From: Clostridium thermobutyricum DSM 4928
GTDB lineage: Bacteria; Bacillota; Clostridia; Clostridiales; Clostridiaceae
Direction of reading: 5' to 3'
DNA length: 64,000 nt
NCBI RefSeq assembly: GCF_002050515.1
Contig: NZ_LTAY01000020.1
Span: 1-64,000, forward strand
Each line of letters opens with the position of its first letter. Position 1 is the stretch's first letter. Made by a program: the position numbers and the translations under genes. Below the pieces are notes generated by a model, which saw nothing but the letters and a program-made list of their open reading frames with translations, searched no databases and had not been told where the DNA came from. Below, piece by piece: positions 43,048-52,424 of this stretch.

Positions 43048-44214
43048 TTAAATTACTAATTTCCTATCACTAATTATAGCATATATTGAAACTAATAACG
43101 CAACTATGCAAACTATACAAGCTCCAAATAGACTTCCAGTTACATTTTGTATATTTAAAGTTTTAGATAAGAATTGTAAAATTAATGGTGATACGAATTC
43201 TCCAAAATATAATCCTGTAGTTACTATAAGTATTGCTAAAGCTGTATGTGTTTTATGTACTAAGTTTGATGCAAATAACATTCCAAAAGGAATTACGTCA
43301 CCAAATCCAAATCCAACAAATATTGCTCCAAGTAATATCATTGGCATGCTATGTGCAGTTCCTAATATAATAAATCCTAAAAACATAGATATAAAAATAA
43401 TTAATGAGAAATATCTTTTAAATATTTTTATTAGTTTTGGGAATATAATTGCAGAAATTAATGAAGTTAATGTACCTATTGAAACTATATTAGCTGCAGT
43501 AGATGCACCACCTAAATTTCTTAATTTAACTAAAAAATCCATATTTGTAGGAATAGCATAAAATGCAATAAGTCCTAAAAATACTAAAATAGCATATTTA
43601 AAAATTCCTTTATTAAGTCTAATATCTTCTTCAATATTTCCTGTGCTTAACTTTTCTTCATTATTTTCGTAGTCATTTGGTAAAAAGAATACAATTAAAA
43701 TAAGTACTATAATTGCTACAGCATAAACTAAGAAAGAATATCTCCAACCTAAGCTTACAAGAAAACCTACAAATAAAGTAGAAAGTATTCCACCTAAGTT
43801 AGTAGTTGCAGTTGAAAATCCCATAAATTTAGCTCTTTCTTTTCCATGAAAGAAATCTCCTATTAAAACTAAAGAAAGAGGAGCTGTTACTCCAAGTCCT
43901 AATCCAAGAATAGCTCTTGTAAATAGAAGTACATATATATTAGGGCTTAAACTAGAAGATAAACCTCCTATAGTATATAAAATTAATCCTATAATTATTA
44001 AATTCTTTTTTGATATAAATTTCATAAATGCTTTGTTTAATAATCCAATGGGAATACATATTAAAGCTGGTAATGTAACAACTAGCTTTATAAGTGTTTC
44101 AGGAGCATTTATGAAATGTAATTGAATTCCGTTAAGTGCAGGTGCCATAGCGGCAGTTGCTATAAGGGATATGAATGATAATGATAATATAGATAATTTT
44201 TGTATTTTATTCAT
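43048..44214 (-). CDS. MFS transporter
   Basis: A 388-residue major facilitator with twelve helices. The loop 2-3 region (KKNLIIIGLILYTIGG) and RAILGLGLGVTAPLSLVLIGDFFHGKERAKFMGFSTA (motifs around helices 4-5) fit drug or metabolite exporters of the DHA1 kind. GGAGA precedes the ATG. The MarR-type gene follows by 18 bases, an arrangement typical of ligand-inducible exporters. Substrate unknown. Confidence 0.9.
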   Translation of the reverse strand: MNKIQKLSILSLSFISLIATAAMAPALNGIQLHFINAPETLIKLVVTLPALICIPIGLLNKAFMKFISKKNLIIIGLILYTIGGLSSSLSPNIYVLLFTRAILGLGLGVTAPLSLVLIGDFFHGKERAKFMGFSTATTNLGGILSTLFVGFLVSLGWRYSFLVYAVAIIVLILIVFFLPNDYENNEEKLSTGNIEEDIRLNKGIFKYAILVFLGLIAFYAIPTNMDFLVKLRNLGGASTAANIVSIGTLTSLISAIIFPKLIKIFKRYFSLIIFISMFLGFIILGTAHSMPMILLGAIFVGFGFGDVIPFGMLFASNLVHKTHTALAILIVTTGLYFGEFVSPLILQFLSKTLNIQNVTGSLFGACIVCIVALLVSIYAIISDRKLVI

Positions 44215-44273
44215 AATGATTTCTCCTTCGTTATTATTGTTGTAAAGTCAACTAAAATTTTTCAAAAATAAAA

Positions 44274-44325
44274 AGTTGATTTATCAACTAAAAGGAGTTT
44301 ATCATGGTTTCGTTGACTTGTCAAC
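44274..44325. promoter_or_regulatory. Two MarR-type operators upstream of the MFS-marR operon
   Basis: AGTTGAT-TT-ATCAACT (44274-44289) and GTTGAC-TT-GTCAAC (44312-44325) share the same arm design, with centres 37 bases apart. A lone half-site (GTCAACT) lies at 44238-44244. They sit 60-110 bases before the MFS start and are probably bound by the adjacent MarR-type protein. Confidence 0.65.
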
Positions 44326-44447
44326 TATATTAAAATTTTTTAGGCATAAATAAAATACAGTGTGGGAAACTTAGTGTATAATATATATTAGATTTGAGCT
44401 TAAATGCTTTATTAAAGATTATAATTTTTTTGAAAAGGAGATATATT

Positions 44448-45044
44448 ATGGACTTTTATCCAGTTGCTATAGAAAAATTGATTGGAGAGTTTGCTAAACT
44501 TCCAAGCATTGGGCAAAAAACTGCTCAAAGATTAACTTTACATATCTTAAATTTACCTGATGAAGAAGTTAAAGAATTTGCAGATGCTCTTGTAAAAGCA
44601 AGAGGAACTATAAAATATTGTTCAGTTTGTGGTAATTTTACAGATACTGATCCTTGTTCAATTTGTGGAAATCCAAATAGGGACAAGAGTACTATTTGCG
44701 TTGTTGAGCAACCAAAAGATATTATGACAATGGAAAAAGTTAAGGAATTTAATGGACTTTATCATGTTCTTCATGGAAATCTTTCTCCAATGCAAGGAAG
44801 AGGGCCACAAGATATAAAAATAAGAGAATTAGTTGCAAGAATGAGTGATACTGTTAAAGAAGTAATAATTGCAACAAATCCTAATATTGAAGGTGAAGCA
44901 ACAGCTATGTATATAGCTAAAATATTAAAGCCATTAGATGTTAAAGTAACAAGAATTGCTGCTGGAATACCAGTAGGTGGAGATTTAGAATATGCAGATG
45001 AAGTAACTTTATCTAAAGCACTTCAAGGAAGAACTCAAATATAA
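44448..45044 (+). CDS. recR: Recombination mediator protein RecR
   Basis: A 198-residue RecR: helix-hairpin-helix [12 protein letters not shown], zinc finger C-x2-C-x8-C-x2-C ([16 protein letters not shown]), and the Toprim domain with [12 protein letters not shown] and [15 protein letters not shown]. It acts with RecF/RecO in loading RecA at gaps. The ATG at 44448 has AAAAGGAG upstream and gives the standard RecR length; an upstream in-frame ATG at 44394 would add 18 hydrophobic residues. Part of the dnaX-ybaB-recR group. Confidence 0.96.
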   Translation: MDFYPVAIEKLIGEFAKLPSIGQKTAQRLTLHILNLPDEEVKEFADALVKARGTIKYCSVCGNFTDTDPCSICGNPNRDKSTICVVEQPKDIMTMEKVKEFNGLYHVLHGNLSPMQGRGPQDIKIRELVARMSDTVKEVIIATNPNIEGEATAMYIAKILKPLDVKVTRIAAGIPVGGDLEYADEVTLSKALQGRTQI

Positions 45045-45048
45045 AAGA

Positions 45049-45075
45049 AGGACTCAATTAAAATAATTGAGTCCT
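45049..45075 (+). terminator. Hairpin after recR (weak terminator)
   Basis: A perfect 12-bp stem (aggactcaatta / taattgagtcct) with a 3-base loop, four bases past the stop codon. There is no real T-run, so it may protect the 3' end rather than terminate. Confidence 0.5.
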
Positions 45076-45248
45076 ATATAGATGGGAGTTAGAAGTTTTG
45101 TTTGAGAATGAGTGAAAAGCTTCTTATAGTTCTAATTTATGATTAAGAGAAAAATGTGTTACAAATAAAAATAAAAAAGTGAATAAGCCTGTCCATACTG
45201 GTAATAATAAAAATAAGATAAATTTTTTTAATATGGAGGGGAATAAAA

Positions 45249-45530
45249 ATGAAAAAAAGTAACATAAAGGAATATTTTAATAATATATTAGGAAATAGAA
45301 GTGAAAAAGATTATATACTAGAACAAATAAGTGCCACAAAGGCAGAAATGGAAATTGCAAGCAGTGCATTTGATAATGTTAAAGATCCACTTCTTATAGA
45401 AGTTGCTATATATGCAGAGAGAGCAGCTATGAAAAGATATTCCTATTTTATTGAACTTGCAAAAAAGAAAGGAATTGTTGCATCTAATGGATATATTATA
45501 GAAAATTGTACTAGCATTGCAGAGTATTAA
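45249..45530 (+). CDS. DUF2508 (YaaL-like) protein
   Basis: A 93-residue helical protein. The segment EQISATKAEMEIASSAFDNVKDPLLIEVAIYAERAAMKRYSYFIELAKKKGI is the DUF2508 pattern (YaaL in Bacillus). Its position between recR and bofA is conserved in sporulating Firmicutes. A GGAGGGG ribosome site precedes the ATG. Function unknown. Confidence 0.88.
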   Translation: MKKSNIKEYFNNILGNRSEKDYILEQISATKAEMEIASSAFDNVKDPLLIEVAIYAERAAMKRYSYFIELAKKKGIVASNGYIIENCTSIAEY

Positions 45531-45578
45531 ATTTTTATAGTACCTTAAAGTGGCTATATTAAAAGGTGAGGTGAGTTT

Positions 45579-45827
45579 ATGGATGCTGGATTATTTGTTT
45601 ATGGTATTATTGGATTAATAATATTATACGTAATAATAAAACTTCTAAAATGGCCTATAAAATTGTTGCTAAATGGTATTATAGGAGTCATACTTCTATA
45701 TGTAGTCAATTTATTAGGTGCTGGATTTGGAATTCATATAGGAATAAATATTGTAACGTCATTAATTGCAGGTATTTTTGGAATACCAGGAGTTATTGTT
45801 ATGATATTATTTAATTTTTTTGTTTAA
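45579..45827 (+). CDS. bofA: BofA family protein (pro-sigma-K processing inhibitor type)
   Basis: An 82-residue membrane protein with three hydrophobic stretches. KLLKWPIKLLLNGIIGVILLYVVNLLG and the ending GIFGIPGVIVMILF match the BofA family. In Bacillus, BofA holds the SpoIVFB protease inactive during sporulation. The recR - yaaL - bofA order is retained, supporting the name and a spore-forming host. GGTGAGG precedes the ATG. Confidence 0.9.
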   Translation: MDAGLFVYGIIGLIILYVIIKLLKWPIKLLLNGIIGVILLYVVNLLGAGFGIHIGINIVTSLIAGIFGIPGVIVMILFNFFV

Positions 45828-45833
45828 AAACAT

Positions 45834-45880
45834 AACTATCTTAAAGATTATTTTATAAAAATCTTTGAGATAGTTTTTTT
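45834..45880 (+). terminator. Terminator after bofA
   Basis: A 16-bp stem (aactatcttaaagatt / aatctttgagatagtt, one G.T) is followed by seven T. Confidence 0.9.
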
Positions 45881-45902
45881 ATTTATATTTATTAATAAAC
45901 AG

Positions 45903-45944
45903 TTAAGAAAATATTAAGATTTTGAACAGTTAATATTAAGATTT
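45903..45944 (+). promoter_or_regulatory. TTAAGA direct repeats before ABC exporter
   Basis: TTAAGA occurs at 45903, 45914 and 45937, with TTAATA at 45930. The first two start 11 bases apart, one helical turn, as in binding sites of OmpR/PhoP-type regulators (PhoP boxes are TTAACA-like repeats). A larger repeat, acagttaa...tattaagattt, is duplicated here. The cognate regulator is unknown. Confidence 0.4.
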
Positions 45945-45985
45945 TTTATCTATCATTTAATTATAAGTTAATAGGGGGAAAGGAA

Positions 45986-46900
45986 ATGAGAGTTTTAGAG
46001 GTTAAAAATCTTAAAAAGTCTTTAGGTAAAAGAGAAATAATAAAAGACTTAAGTTTTACTGTAGAAGAGGGAGAAGTATTTGGGTTTTTAGGTCCAAATG
46101 GTTCTGGTAAAACAACTACTATAAGAATGTTGGTAGGTCTTATAAAACAAAATTCAGGAACTATTGAGATTTGTGGAAAAGATTTAAATAGAAGAAGAGA
46201 AGAAGCGCTAAGAGAAGTTGGAGCAGTTGTAGAAAATCCAGCACTTTATAAGTTTTTATCTGGAAAAGAAAATCTTATGCAAATTGCTAGAGTTAGAAAA
46301 ATTCCAATGAATGAAGTGGAAGATTTAATAAAGCTTGTTGGATTAGAAAACAGAATAAAAGATAAGACAAAAAGATATTCTTTAGGAATGAAACAAAGAC
46401 TTGGAATTGCAGCAGCTTTATTAGGTAATCCAAAGCTTTTGATTTTAGATGAACCTACAAATGGATTAGATCCATCAGGAATTATTGAATTTAGAGAATT
46501 AATAAAAAGGATAGCTAAAGAAAGAAAAATAGCTGTATTCGTTTCATCTCATATATTAAGTGAAATAGAACAAATGTGTGATAAAGTAGCTTTTTTAAAA
46601 GATGGTGTAATAAAATCAGTAGAAACAATGGGACAATCTGTTTATGGAGCAAATAAAGAAAACTTTGTATTAGTTCATAAATCAGAAGAAAAAGTAGTTT
46701 TAGAAATTCTAAATAGACAACCATTTATTGACTCAATTCAAGTTGTAGAAAAAAAGATTCATATGACTTTACATGAAAAAACATCACCAAAGCTTATAAA
46801 GGTATTAGTAAATAATGATATTTTAATTGAAGAAATTTATAAGAATAGAGATGGGTTAGAGCAAAGATATATGGAGCTTGTTGAAGGAGGAAATAAATAA
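45986..46900 (+). CDS. ABC transporter ATP-binding protein (BcrA/lantibiotic-type)
   Basis: A 304-residue ATPase: Walker A GPNGSGKTT, Q-loop VVENPALY, signature SLGMKQRLGIAAAL, Walker B LLILDEPTNGLDP and H-loop SSHILSE. The ~80-residue C-terminal extension is typical for ABC-2 exporters of the BcrA/NatA/lantibiotic-immunity class. The permease gene overlaps its stop codon by one base (TAATG), so the two are coupled. AAAGGAA precedes the ATG. Confidence 0.93.
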   Translation: MRVLEVKNLKKSLGKREIIKDLSFTVEEGEVFGFLGPNGSGKTTTIRMLVGLIKQNSGTIEICGKDLNRRREEALREVGAVVENPALYKFLSGKENLMQIARVRKIPMNEVEDLIKLVGLENRIKDKTKRYSLGMKQRLGIAAALLGNPKLLILDEPTNGLDPSGIIEFRELIKRIAKERKIAVFVSSHILSEIEQMCDKVAFLKDGVIKSVETMGQSVYGANKENFVLVHKSEEKVVLEILNRQPFIDSIQVVEKKIHMTLHEKTSPKLIKVLVNNDILIEEIYKNRDGLEQRYMELVEGGNK

Positions 46901-48150
46901 TGATATTAACTTTAATTAAAAATGAATTTATAAAATTATTTAAAAGACCTAAAACTTGGGTTTTATTAGGATTATTTTTTCTTTCTGCAGCAGGACTTAC
47001 TGGAATAGCTTATTTAGAAGAGAAAAATACTCTTGATAATATGGATCCAAAATATAGAATTGAAATTGAAAAAGATAGTCTTGAACATTATAAAGAAAAC
47101 GTAAAAATAGCAGAAAAAGAATGGAAAAATTCTAAAAATGCTCAAGAAAAAGAAAGTAATTTAAAATGGTTAGAACAATCAAAAATAGATTTAGAAAATG
47201 CACAAGATGAAATTAAAAGATTAGAAAAATTAATTAAAAATCCACCAACATGGCAAGAGGAGTTAAAAGAACAAATCAAAGAAAGAGAAGAAAATATAAA
47301 ATATCTGGAATCTAATGGGATTTCTAGTAAAGCAGAAATTGAAGCTGATAAAGAGTGGTTAGAACTTTATAAATATTATCTTGAAAACAATATAAAGCCG
47401 GTAGAAATGTGGGAGTTTAATCCTATAATGGCTCTTTTAAATTTTGCATTTATACTTAGCGTTGCAATTCCAATTTTTATAGCTGTGTTTGGAAGTGATA
47501 TTGTTTCAGATGAATCTACAAATGAAACTTTTAAGTTCTTACTTATACAACCAGTTTCTAGAGGAAAAATACTTTTATCAAAATTTTTAACTTTTTTAAT
47601 TACATCACTAACTTTAATATTTGGTACTCAAGGAATAATATTTGGTATTATAGGAGCTATAAGAGGTTTTAAAGGATTTGACCAATTTACTAAAGTTGGT
47701 CTTAGATATGAAATAGATAAAGAAGTACTTCTTAAAGAAGGTTATGAATCTTTAAAACAAATAGAAGGTACGGGAGAATGGATTACCTACGGAGAGCTTT
47801 TAGGGCAAAGTTTATTTTTACAACTTTTATTTGTTATAGCGTGTTGTGCTGTAGTATTTATGATTTCAACTTTAGTTAAGAGTAATATGGTTGGAATGGC
47901 AATATCTATAATATTAGTAGTTGGAGGTTCTGTATTGCCATTAATGATACCTAAAATTGCTAAATTGGCACATTTAACTTTCTTAGGTTATGGAAATGCT
48001 CCAGCAATAATAAATGGAGATATAGCACATGTATTTCATGCAAATGTAAATTTTAGACCAGGAATGGGAATGGTGGTATTATTAGCAACAACTATAATTT
48101 CATATATAATAGCACACATAGTATTTGAAAAAAGAGATATTTTAGTATAA
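46900..48150 (+). CDS. ABC-2 type permease with long external coiled coil
   Basis: A 416-residue permease with six helices. Between helix 1 (about 19-38) and helix 2 (about 173-195) lies a ~130-residue charged insert, EEKNTLDN to NNIKPVEMW, rich in Glu/Lys heptads: a predicted extracytoplasmic coiled coil. The rest (SDIVSDESTNETFKFLLIQPVSRGKILLSKF) is typical ABC-2. It pairs with the ATPase upstream. Substrate unknown; lantibiotic- or bacitracin-type exporters share the plan, but the coiled coil may gate or capture a substrate. Confidence 0.88.
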   Translation: MILTLIKNEFIKLFKRPKTWVLLGLFFLSAAGLTGIAYLEEKNTLDNMDPKYRIEIEKDSLEHYKENVKIAEKEWKNSKNAQEKESNLKWLEQSKIDLENAQDEIKRLEKLIKNPPTWQEELKEQIKEREENIKYLESNGISSKAEIEADKEWLELYKYYLENNIKPVEMWEFNPIMALLNFAFILSVAIPIFIAVFGSDIVSDESTNETFKFLLIQPVSRGKILLSKFLTFLITSLTLIFGTQGIIFGIIGAIRGFKGFDQFTKVGLRYEIDKEVLLKEGYESLKQIEGTGEWITYGELLGQSLFLQLLFVIACCAVVFMISTLVKSNMVGMAISIILVVGGSVLPLMIPKIAKLAHLTFLGYGNAPAIINGDIAHVFHANVNFRPGMGMVVLLATTIISYIIAHIVFEKRDILV

Positions 48151-48173
48151 TAATATATTAAATAAAAAATAGT

Positions 48174-48215
48174 AAAAGGTTCTAAATTTTTATATGAATT
48201 TAGAGCCTTTTATTT
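48174..48215 (+). terminator. Terminator after ABC permease
   Basis: A 15-bp stem (aaaaggttctaaatt / aatttagagcctttt, one G.T) is followed by TTTT-rich sequence. Confidence 0.88.
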
Positions 48216-48280
48216 TATAAAAATTAAAATTTGATATAATAAGGTAAAATAAATATTTAAAAAAATAGGAGGGACTAATT

Positions 48281-48457
48281 ATGGCAGCTGGAGTAGGAGT
48301 AAACTGTGAAGAGTGTCCAGAAAAGAAAAGTGGGGATTGTGACGGAAAAGATTTAGGATGTGTTTGTTTTAAATGTCCGAGAAAATTAAGTGTATGTATG
48401 ATTACAAAGTATTGTAGAGAAACTGAATCTGTACTTTATTTTGGACCAGAATGGTAG
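48281..48457 (+). CDS. 58-residue cysteine-rich protein
   Basis: A small gene with a strong ATAGGAGGGA ribosome site. The 58-residue product has eight cysteines at 9, 12, 20, 27, 29, 32, 39 and 45: CEEC, then CVCFKCP, then spaced Cys to KYCRE. The arrangement suggests zinc or Fe-S binding; the CxCxxCP block resembles DUF2769-like proteins. The C-terminus is hydrophobic-aromatic (VLYFGPEW). It ends nine bases before the carboxypeptidase start, and the TAG overlaps the next ribosome site, so the two are co-transcribed. Function unknown. Confidence 0.75.
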   Translation: MAAGVGVNCEECPEKKSGDCDGKDLGCVCFKCPRKLSVCMITKYCRETESVLYFGPEW

Positions 48458-48465
48458 GTGAGTAT

Positions 48466-49962
48466 ATGAAAGAGAAATTAAAAGAATTAAAACTAGAATT
48501 GGATAAAATCGGAAAAATGAATTCAGCTTTAGAGCTTATATACTGGGATATGCAAACTAAAATGCCAAAGAAAGCTATAGAACAACGTTCTGGAATTATA
48601 GAGCATATATCTGGAGAAATATTTAATATGACAACATCTGATAAAATGGGAGAAATTCTTGAATATTTCTCAGGAAATATTGAAGAATTATCAGATATGG
48701 ATAAAGCAATAATTAAGTATGCAAAAAAGAATTATGAGCAAACTAAGAGAATACCGGATAAAAGATATAGAGAATTTATAGTTGCATCAGCTATTTCAGA
48801 AGGAGCTTGGGAAGAAGCAAAAGAAAAGAAAGATTTTGAAATATTTAAACCACACTTAAAGAAAATGATAGATTTTCAAAGAGAATTTGCAGAATATTAT
48901 GGTTATAAAGAAGAGAAATATGATGCTTTATTAGATAGGTATGAAGAAGGTCTTACAGTAAATGAATTAGATAGAGTTTTTTCAGAATTAAAAGATGGGA
49001 TATTTAAAATTCTTAAAAAAATTGAGAGAAGTGGAAAAATAGTAAATAAAGATTTCTTTATAGGAAACTTTAGTAAGGAAGAGCAAGAAAAGTTTTCTTT
49101 ATTTGTTTTAAATAAAATGGGATATGATTTTGAAAAAGGAAGACTTGATGAAAGCATGCATCCATTTACTATAGGATTTGGAAACAAAGATGTTAGAATA
49201 ACTACTAATTATGATAATCCTGATTTTACAAATGCATTATTTAGTTGTATCCATGAAGGAGGGCATGGAATTTATGATCAAAATATTCCTGATGAACTTC
49301 AAAATACAGGATTAGATACAGGACTTTCAATGAGTATTCATGAATCACAATCTAGATTTTATGAAAATATAATAGGAAGAAGCGAAGAGTTTTGGGAATA
49401 CTTTTTTCCATATGCAAAATATCAATTTAAAGAATTTGAAAATGTAAGTTTTAAAGAATTCTATGAAGGAATAAATAAAGTTAGTTCTTCTCTTATAAGA
49501 ACAGAAGCTGATGAGTTAACTTATAGTATTCATATAATAATAAGATATGAAATAGAAAAAGCACTTATTTCAGGAGAATTAGATATTGATAATGTGAAAG
49601 AAGAGTGGAATAAAAAGTATAAAGAATATTTAGGGGTAGAACCAAAAGATGATAGTGAAGGAATTTTACAAGACGTACATTGGTCAGATGGTTCATTTGG
49701 ATACTTCCCAAGTTATGCATTAGGAAATCTTTATGGAGCTCAAATGTTAAATACTATGGAAAAAGATTATAAAGAGCTTTATAATGATTTAAAAGTTGGA
49801 GAGTTAAGTTATATTAAAAAATGGCTCAATGAAAATGTCCATAAGTATGGAGCAATATATTCACCAAAAGAATTAATAAAAAGAATTTCAGGAGAAGAAT
49901 TAAATCCGATATACTTCTTAGAATATTTAAATAAAAAATATAGCAGGATATATAAATTTTAA
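48466..49962 (+). CDS. M32 family carboxypeptidase
   Basis: A 498-residue metallocarboxypeptidase: HEGGHG (HExxH zinc site) in FSCIHEGGHGIYDQN, downstream Glu in SIHESQSRFYEN, and the family ends (EWNKKYKEYLGVEPKDDSEGILQDVHWS). M32 enzymes trim C-terminal residues in the cytoplasm using Zn or Co. The ATG at 48466 with AGGTG five bases upstream gives a normal start (MKEKLKELK); the ATG at 48451 overlaps the end of the preceding gene. It may share its transcript with the Cys-rich protein. Confidence 0.93.
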   Translation: MKEKLKELKLELDKIGKMNSALELIYWDMQTKMPKKAIEQRSGIIEHISGEIFNMTTSDKMGEILEYFSGNIEELSDMDKAIIKYAKKNYEQTKRIPDKRYREFIVASAISEGAWEEAKEKKDFEIFKPHLKKMIDFQREFAEYYGYKEEKYDALLDRYEEGLTVNELDRVFSELKDGIFKILKKIERSGKIVNKDFFIGNFSKEEQEKFSLFVLNKMGYDFEKGRLDESMHPFTIGFGNKDVRITTNYDNPDFTNALFSCIHEGGHGIYDQNIPDELQNTGLDTGLSMSIHESQSRFYENIIGRSEEFWEYFFPYAKYQFKEFENVSFKEFYEGINKVSSSLIRTEADELTYSIHIIIRYEIEKALISGELDIDNVKEEWNKKYKEYLGVEPKDDSEGILQDVHWSDGSFGYFPSYALGNLYGAQMLNTMEKDYKELYNDLKVGELSYIKKWLNENVHKYGAIYSPKELIKRISGEELNPIYFLEYLNKKYSRIYKF

Positions 49963-50136
49963 AATAATAAAGGCTAAAAGAATAAAGATTAAAAGATAAC
50001 TGATTCAAAAATTCAATTTTTTAGAAAGTTATATAATTAATTGATAGAAATGTTTAAAATTTCAAGCATTTTTCTTAGATGTTAATAAATTGTCAAAAAA
50101 ATAGATTTTTTTATGACATAGACTATTAAATTATTG

Positions 50137-50145
50137 TGATATAAT
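50137..50145 (+). promoter_or_regulatory. Extended -10 promoter of kup
   Basis: TGATATAAT fits an extended -10 (TGnTATAAT), about 90 bases before the kup start. No good -35 is needed in such promoters, and none is clear. I see no ydaO-type riboswitch in the leader. Confidence 0.5.
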
Positions 50146-50234
50146 CTTTAAATATAGCTAATAAACAAAAAAGTTTTTTAGCTATTTAATTTTACATTTA
50201 TTTAGAAAAATAAAGTCAAAAGGAGCAAAAGAAA

Positions 50235-52181
50235 ATGAAAAAGAATGTGGTCACTATTGGATCATTACTTGTTGCACTTGGAATTGTGTATGGTGATATA
50301 GGAACATCACCTCTTTATGTAATGCAAGCAATACTTTCTACAAATAACAATTATTCATCGACCAATGTTATTTTAGGAGGAGTATCCTTAGTGTTTTGGA
50401 CATTAACGCTACAGACTACTATAAAGTATATTATTTTTACTTTAAGAGCTGATAATAAAGGTGAAGGAGGAATATTTGCCCTATATACTTTGGTTAAGCG
50501 ATACGCGAAGTGGCTTATTGTACCAGCTATAATAGGTGGAGGAGCATTACTTGCAGATGGTATATTAACACCACCAGTTTCAGTAACTTCAGCTATTGAA
50601 GGGTTAAATGTACTTTTCCCTATTAAAGACGAGGTTACTATAGTAATTGTAATAGCAATAATTTTAGTGCTATTTTTATTCCAAAGATTTGGAACTGAAA
50701 AGATAGGAAAAATATTTGGACCTATAATGCTTATATGGTTTTTAATGATAGGTATACTTGGATTAGTTCAACTAACTAAAAATCCTACTATAATAAAAGC
50801 TATAAATCCTTATTATGCAATAAGATTAATATTACATGGAAATAGTGCAGTATACATTTTAGGAGCAGTATTCCTTTGTACTACAGGAGCTGAAGCTTTA
50901 TATTCAGATCTTGGTCACTGTGGAAGATCAAATATTTATTATACATGGGTATTAGTAAAGATTTGTTTAGTACTTAGTTATTTAGGGCAAGGAGCATATC
51001 TTCTAGCTCATAATGGGGATCTTATTACAGAAAGTCCATTCTTCTTAATAATGCCTCATTGGTTTATTATAATAGGAGTTATAATAGCTACACTTGCAAC
51101 AATAATTGCCAGTCAAGCTTTAATATCTGGTTCATTTACACTTGTCTCAGAAGCAATAAAACTTAATATTTTCCCAAGACTTCATATTAGATATCCTAAT
51201 GGAGAAAAGGGGCAATTATATATAGCAGCTGTAAACTATGCTTTATGTATAGGATGTATAGCAATAGTATTAATATTTAAGAAATCTGAAAACATGGAAT
51301 CAGCATATGGTCTTGCAATAACAATAACTATGCTTATGACAACAATACTTTTATCACAATATATGAGATATAAGAAGAAGAAAAAAGTTTTATCAATTAT
51401 TATTTTAGTGGTATTTGGAACTATAGAAACAAGTTTCCTATATGCAAATAGTTTTAAAATAATAAGTGGTGGATATATTACATTACTAATTACAGCAGGT
51501 TTAATATTCTTAATGTATATTTGGTCATATAGTTCACAAATCAAAAAGAAATATAGAAGATTTGTCAGTCTTTTTGACTATGAAGAAAAATTTAATTTAA
51601 TAGAAGAAGATAAAGAACTACCTCTTTATGCAAGTAATATTGTTTATTTAACTAAATCAAGAAAATGGAGTGAAGTTGAAAATAAAATAGTTTATTCAAT
51701 ATTTAATAAACAACCAAAGAAAGCACAATATTATTGGTTCATACATATTCAAGTTACAGATGAACCATACACAAAAGCTTATAAATTTAAAACTATTAAA
51801 GAGAATAAAGTATTTAGACTTGAATTTAAACTTGGTTTTAGATTATCTCAAGGAATAAATGGTCTTTTAGCTGAAGTTGTAGAGCAACTTATGGAAAGTG
51901 GAGAAGTACAATTTAAACCAAAAGATTATATGATAACTTCAAGAGGCAGAAAAGCAATAGGTAACTTTAAATTTATCCTTATAGAAGAAATACTATGCAG
52001 TGAAAGTGTATTTACAGGATGGGATAAATTTATATTATCTGCAAAATTACTTATAAAGAGACTTACTGTTTCACCTGAAAAATGGTATGGAATAGATACT
52101 AGTGTAGTTGAAGTTGAAAAAGTTCCAATATTAGTTGGAAATAATTCAAATAGTAAAAAAATAGTTAGAATTTACGATTAA
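50235..52181 (+). CDS. kup: Kup-type potassium uptake protein
   Basis: A 648-residue transporter with twelve helices in the first ~440 residues and a cytoplasmic C-terminal domain. Signatures are GIVYGDIGTSPLYVMQAI, FTLRADNKGEGGIFALYTL, GALLADGILTPPVSVTSAIEGL, and TTGAEALYSDLGHCGR (conserved Glu/Asp in the K+ path). Kup imports K+ with protons. AGGAG precedes the ATG. It is a single gene with an extended -10 promoter and a strong terminator. Confidence 0.95.
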   Translation: MKKNVVTIGSLLVALGIVYGDIGTSPLYVMQAILSTNNNYSSTNVILGGVSLVFWTLTLQTTIKYIIFTLRADNKGEGGIFALYTLVKRYAKWLIVPAIIGGGALLADGILTPPVSVTSAIEGLNVLFPIKDEVTIVIVIAIILVLFLFQRFGTEKIGKIFGPIMLIWFLMIGILGLVQLTKNPTIIKAINPYYAIRLILHGNSAVYILGAVFLCTTGAEALYSDLGHCGRSNIYYTWVLVKICLVLSYLGQGAYLLAHNGDLITESPFFLIMPHWFIIIGVIIATLATIIASQALISGSFTLVSEAIKLNIFPRLHIRYPNGEKGQLYIAAVNYALCIGCIAIVLIFKKSENMESAYGLAITITMLMTTILLSQYMRYKKKKKVLSIIILVVFGTIETSFLYANSFKIISGGYITLLITAGLIFLMYIWSYSSQIKKKYRRFVSLFDYEEKFNLIEEDKELPLYASNIVYLTKSRKWSEVENKIVYSIFNKQPKKAQYYWFIHIQVTDEPYTKAYKFKTIKENKVFRLEFKLGFRLSQGINGLLAEVVEQLMESGEVQFKPKDYMITSRGRKAIGNFKFILIEEILCSESVFTGWDKFILSAKLLIKRLTVSPEKWYGIDTSVVEVEKVPILVGNNSNSKKIVRIYD

Positions 52182-52185
52182 TAAA

Positions 52186-52216
52186 AAATGGATTGATTTT
52201 TAATCAATCCATTTTT
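52186..52216 (+). terminator. kup terminator
   Basis: A perfect 13-bp stem (aaatggattgatt / aatcaatccattt) with a 3-base loop is followed by a T-run. Confidence 0.92.
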
Positions 52217-52424
52217 TTATTATTTTATTTGAAAATAATTACACTGATGTGAAGAGAATGCATAAGCTAATTTTCTATAAAAAAAGATGTGTGTTTATAA
52301 AATACAAGAGAATTAAATATGTTTTTAAAATAATATATTAATTGTATTTAATTCCAAAAAGTAGTAAAATTAACAATAAATTAAAGTTAATAAACATGTT
52401 TTAAAAAATTGGGGGATGATTTAA

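Noticed and set aside
49963..50234. c-di-AMP (ydaO) riboswitch before kup
   Set aside because: Potassium genes often carry one, but no ydaO core motifs are present in this 272-base leader.
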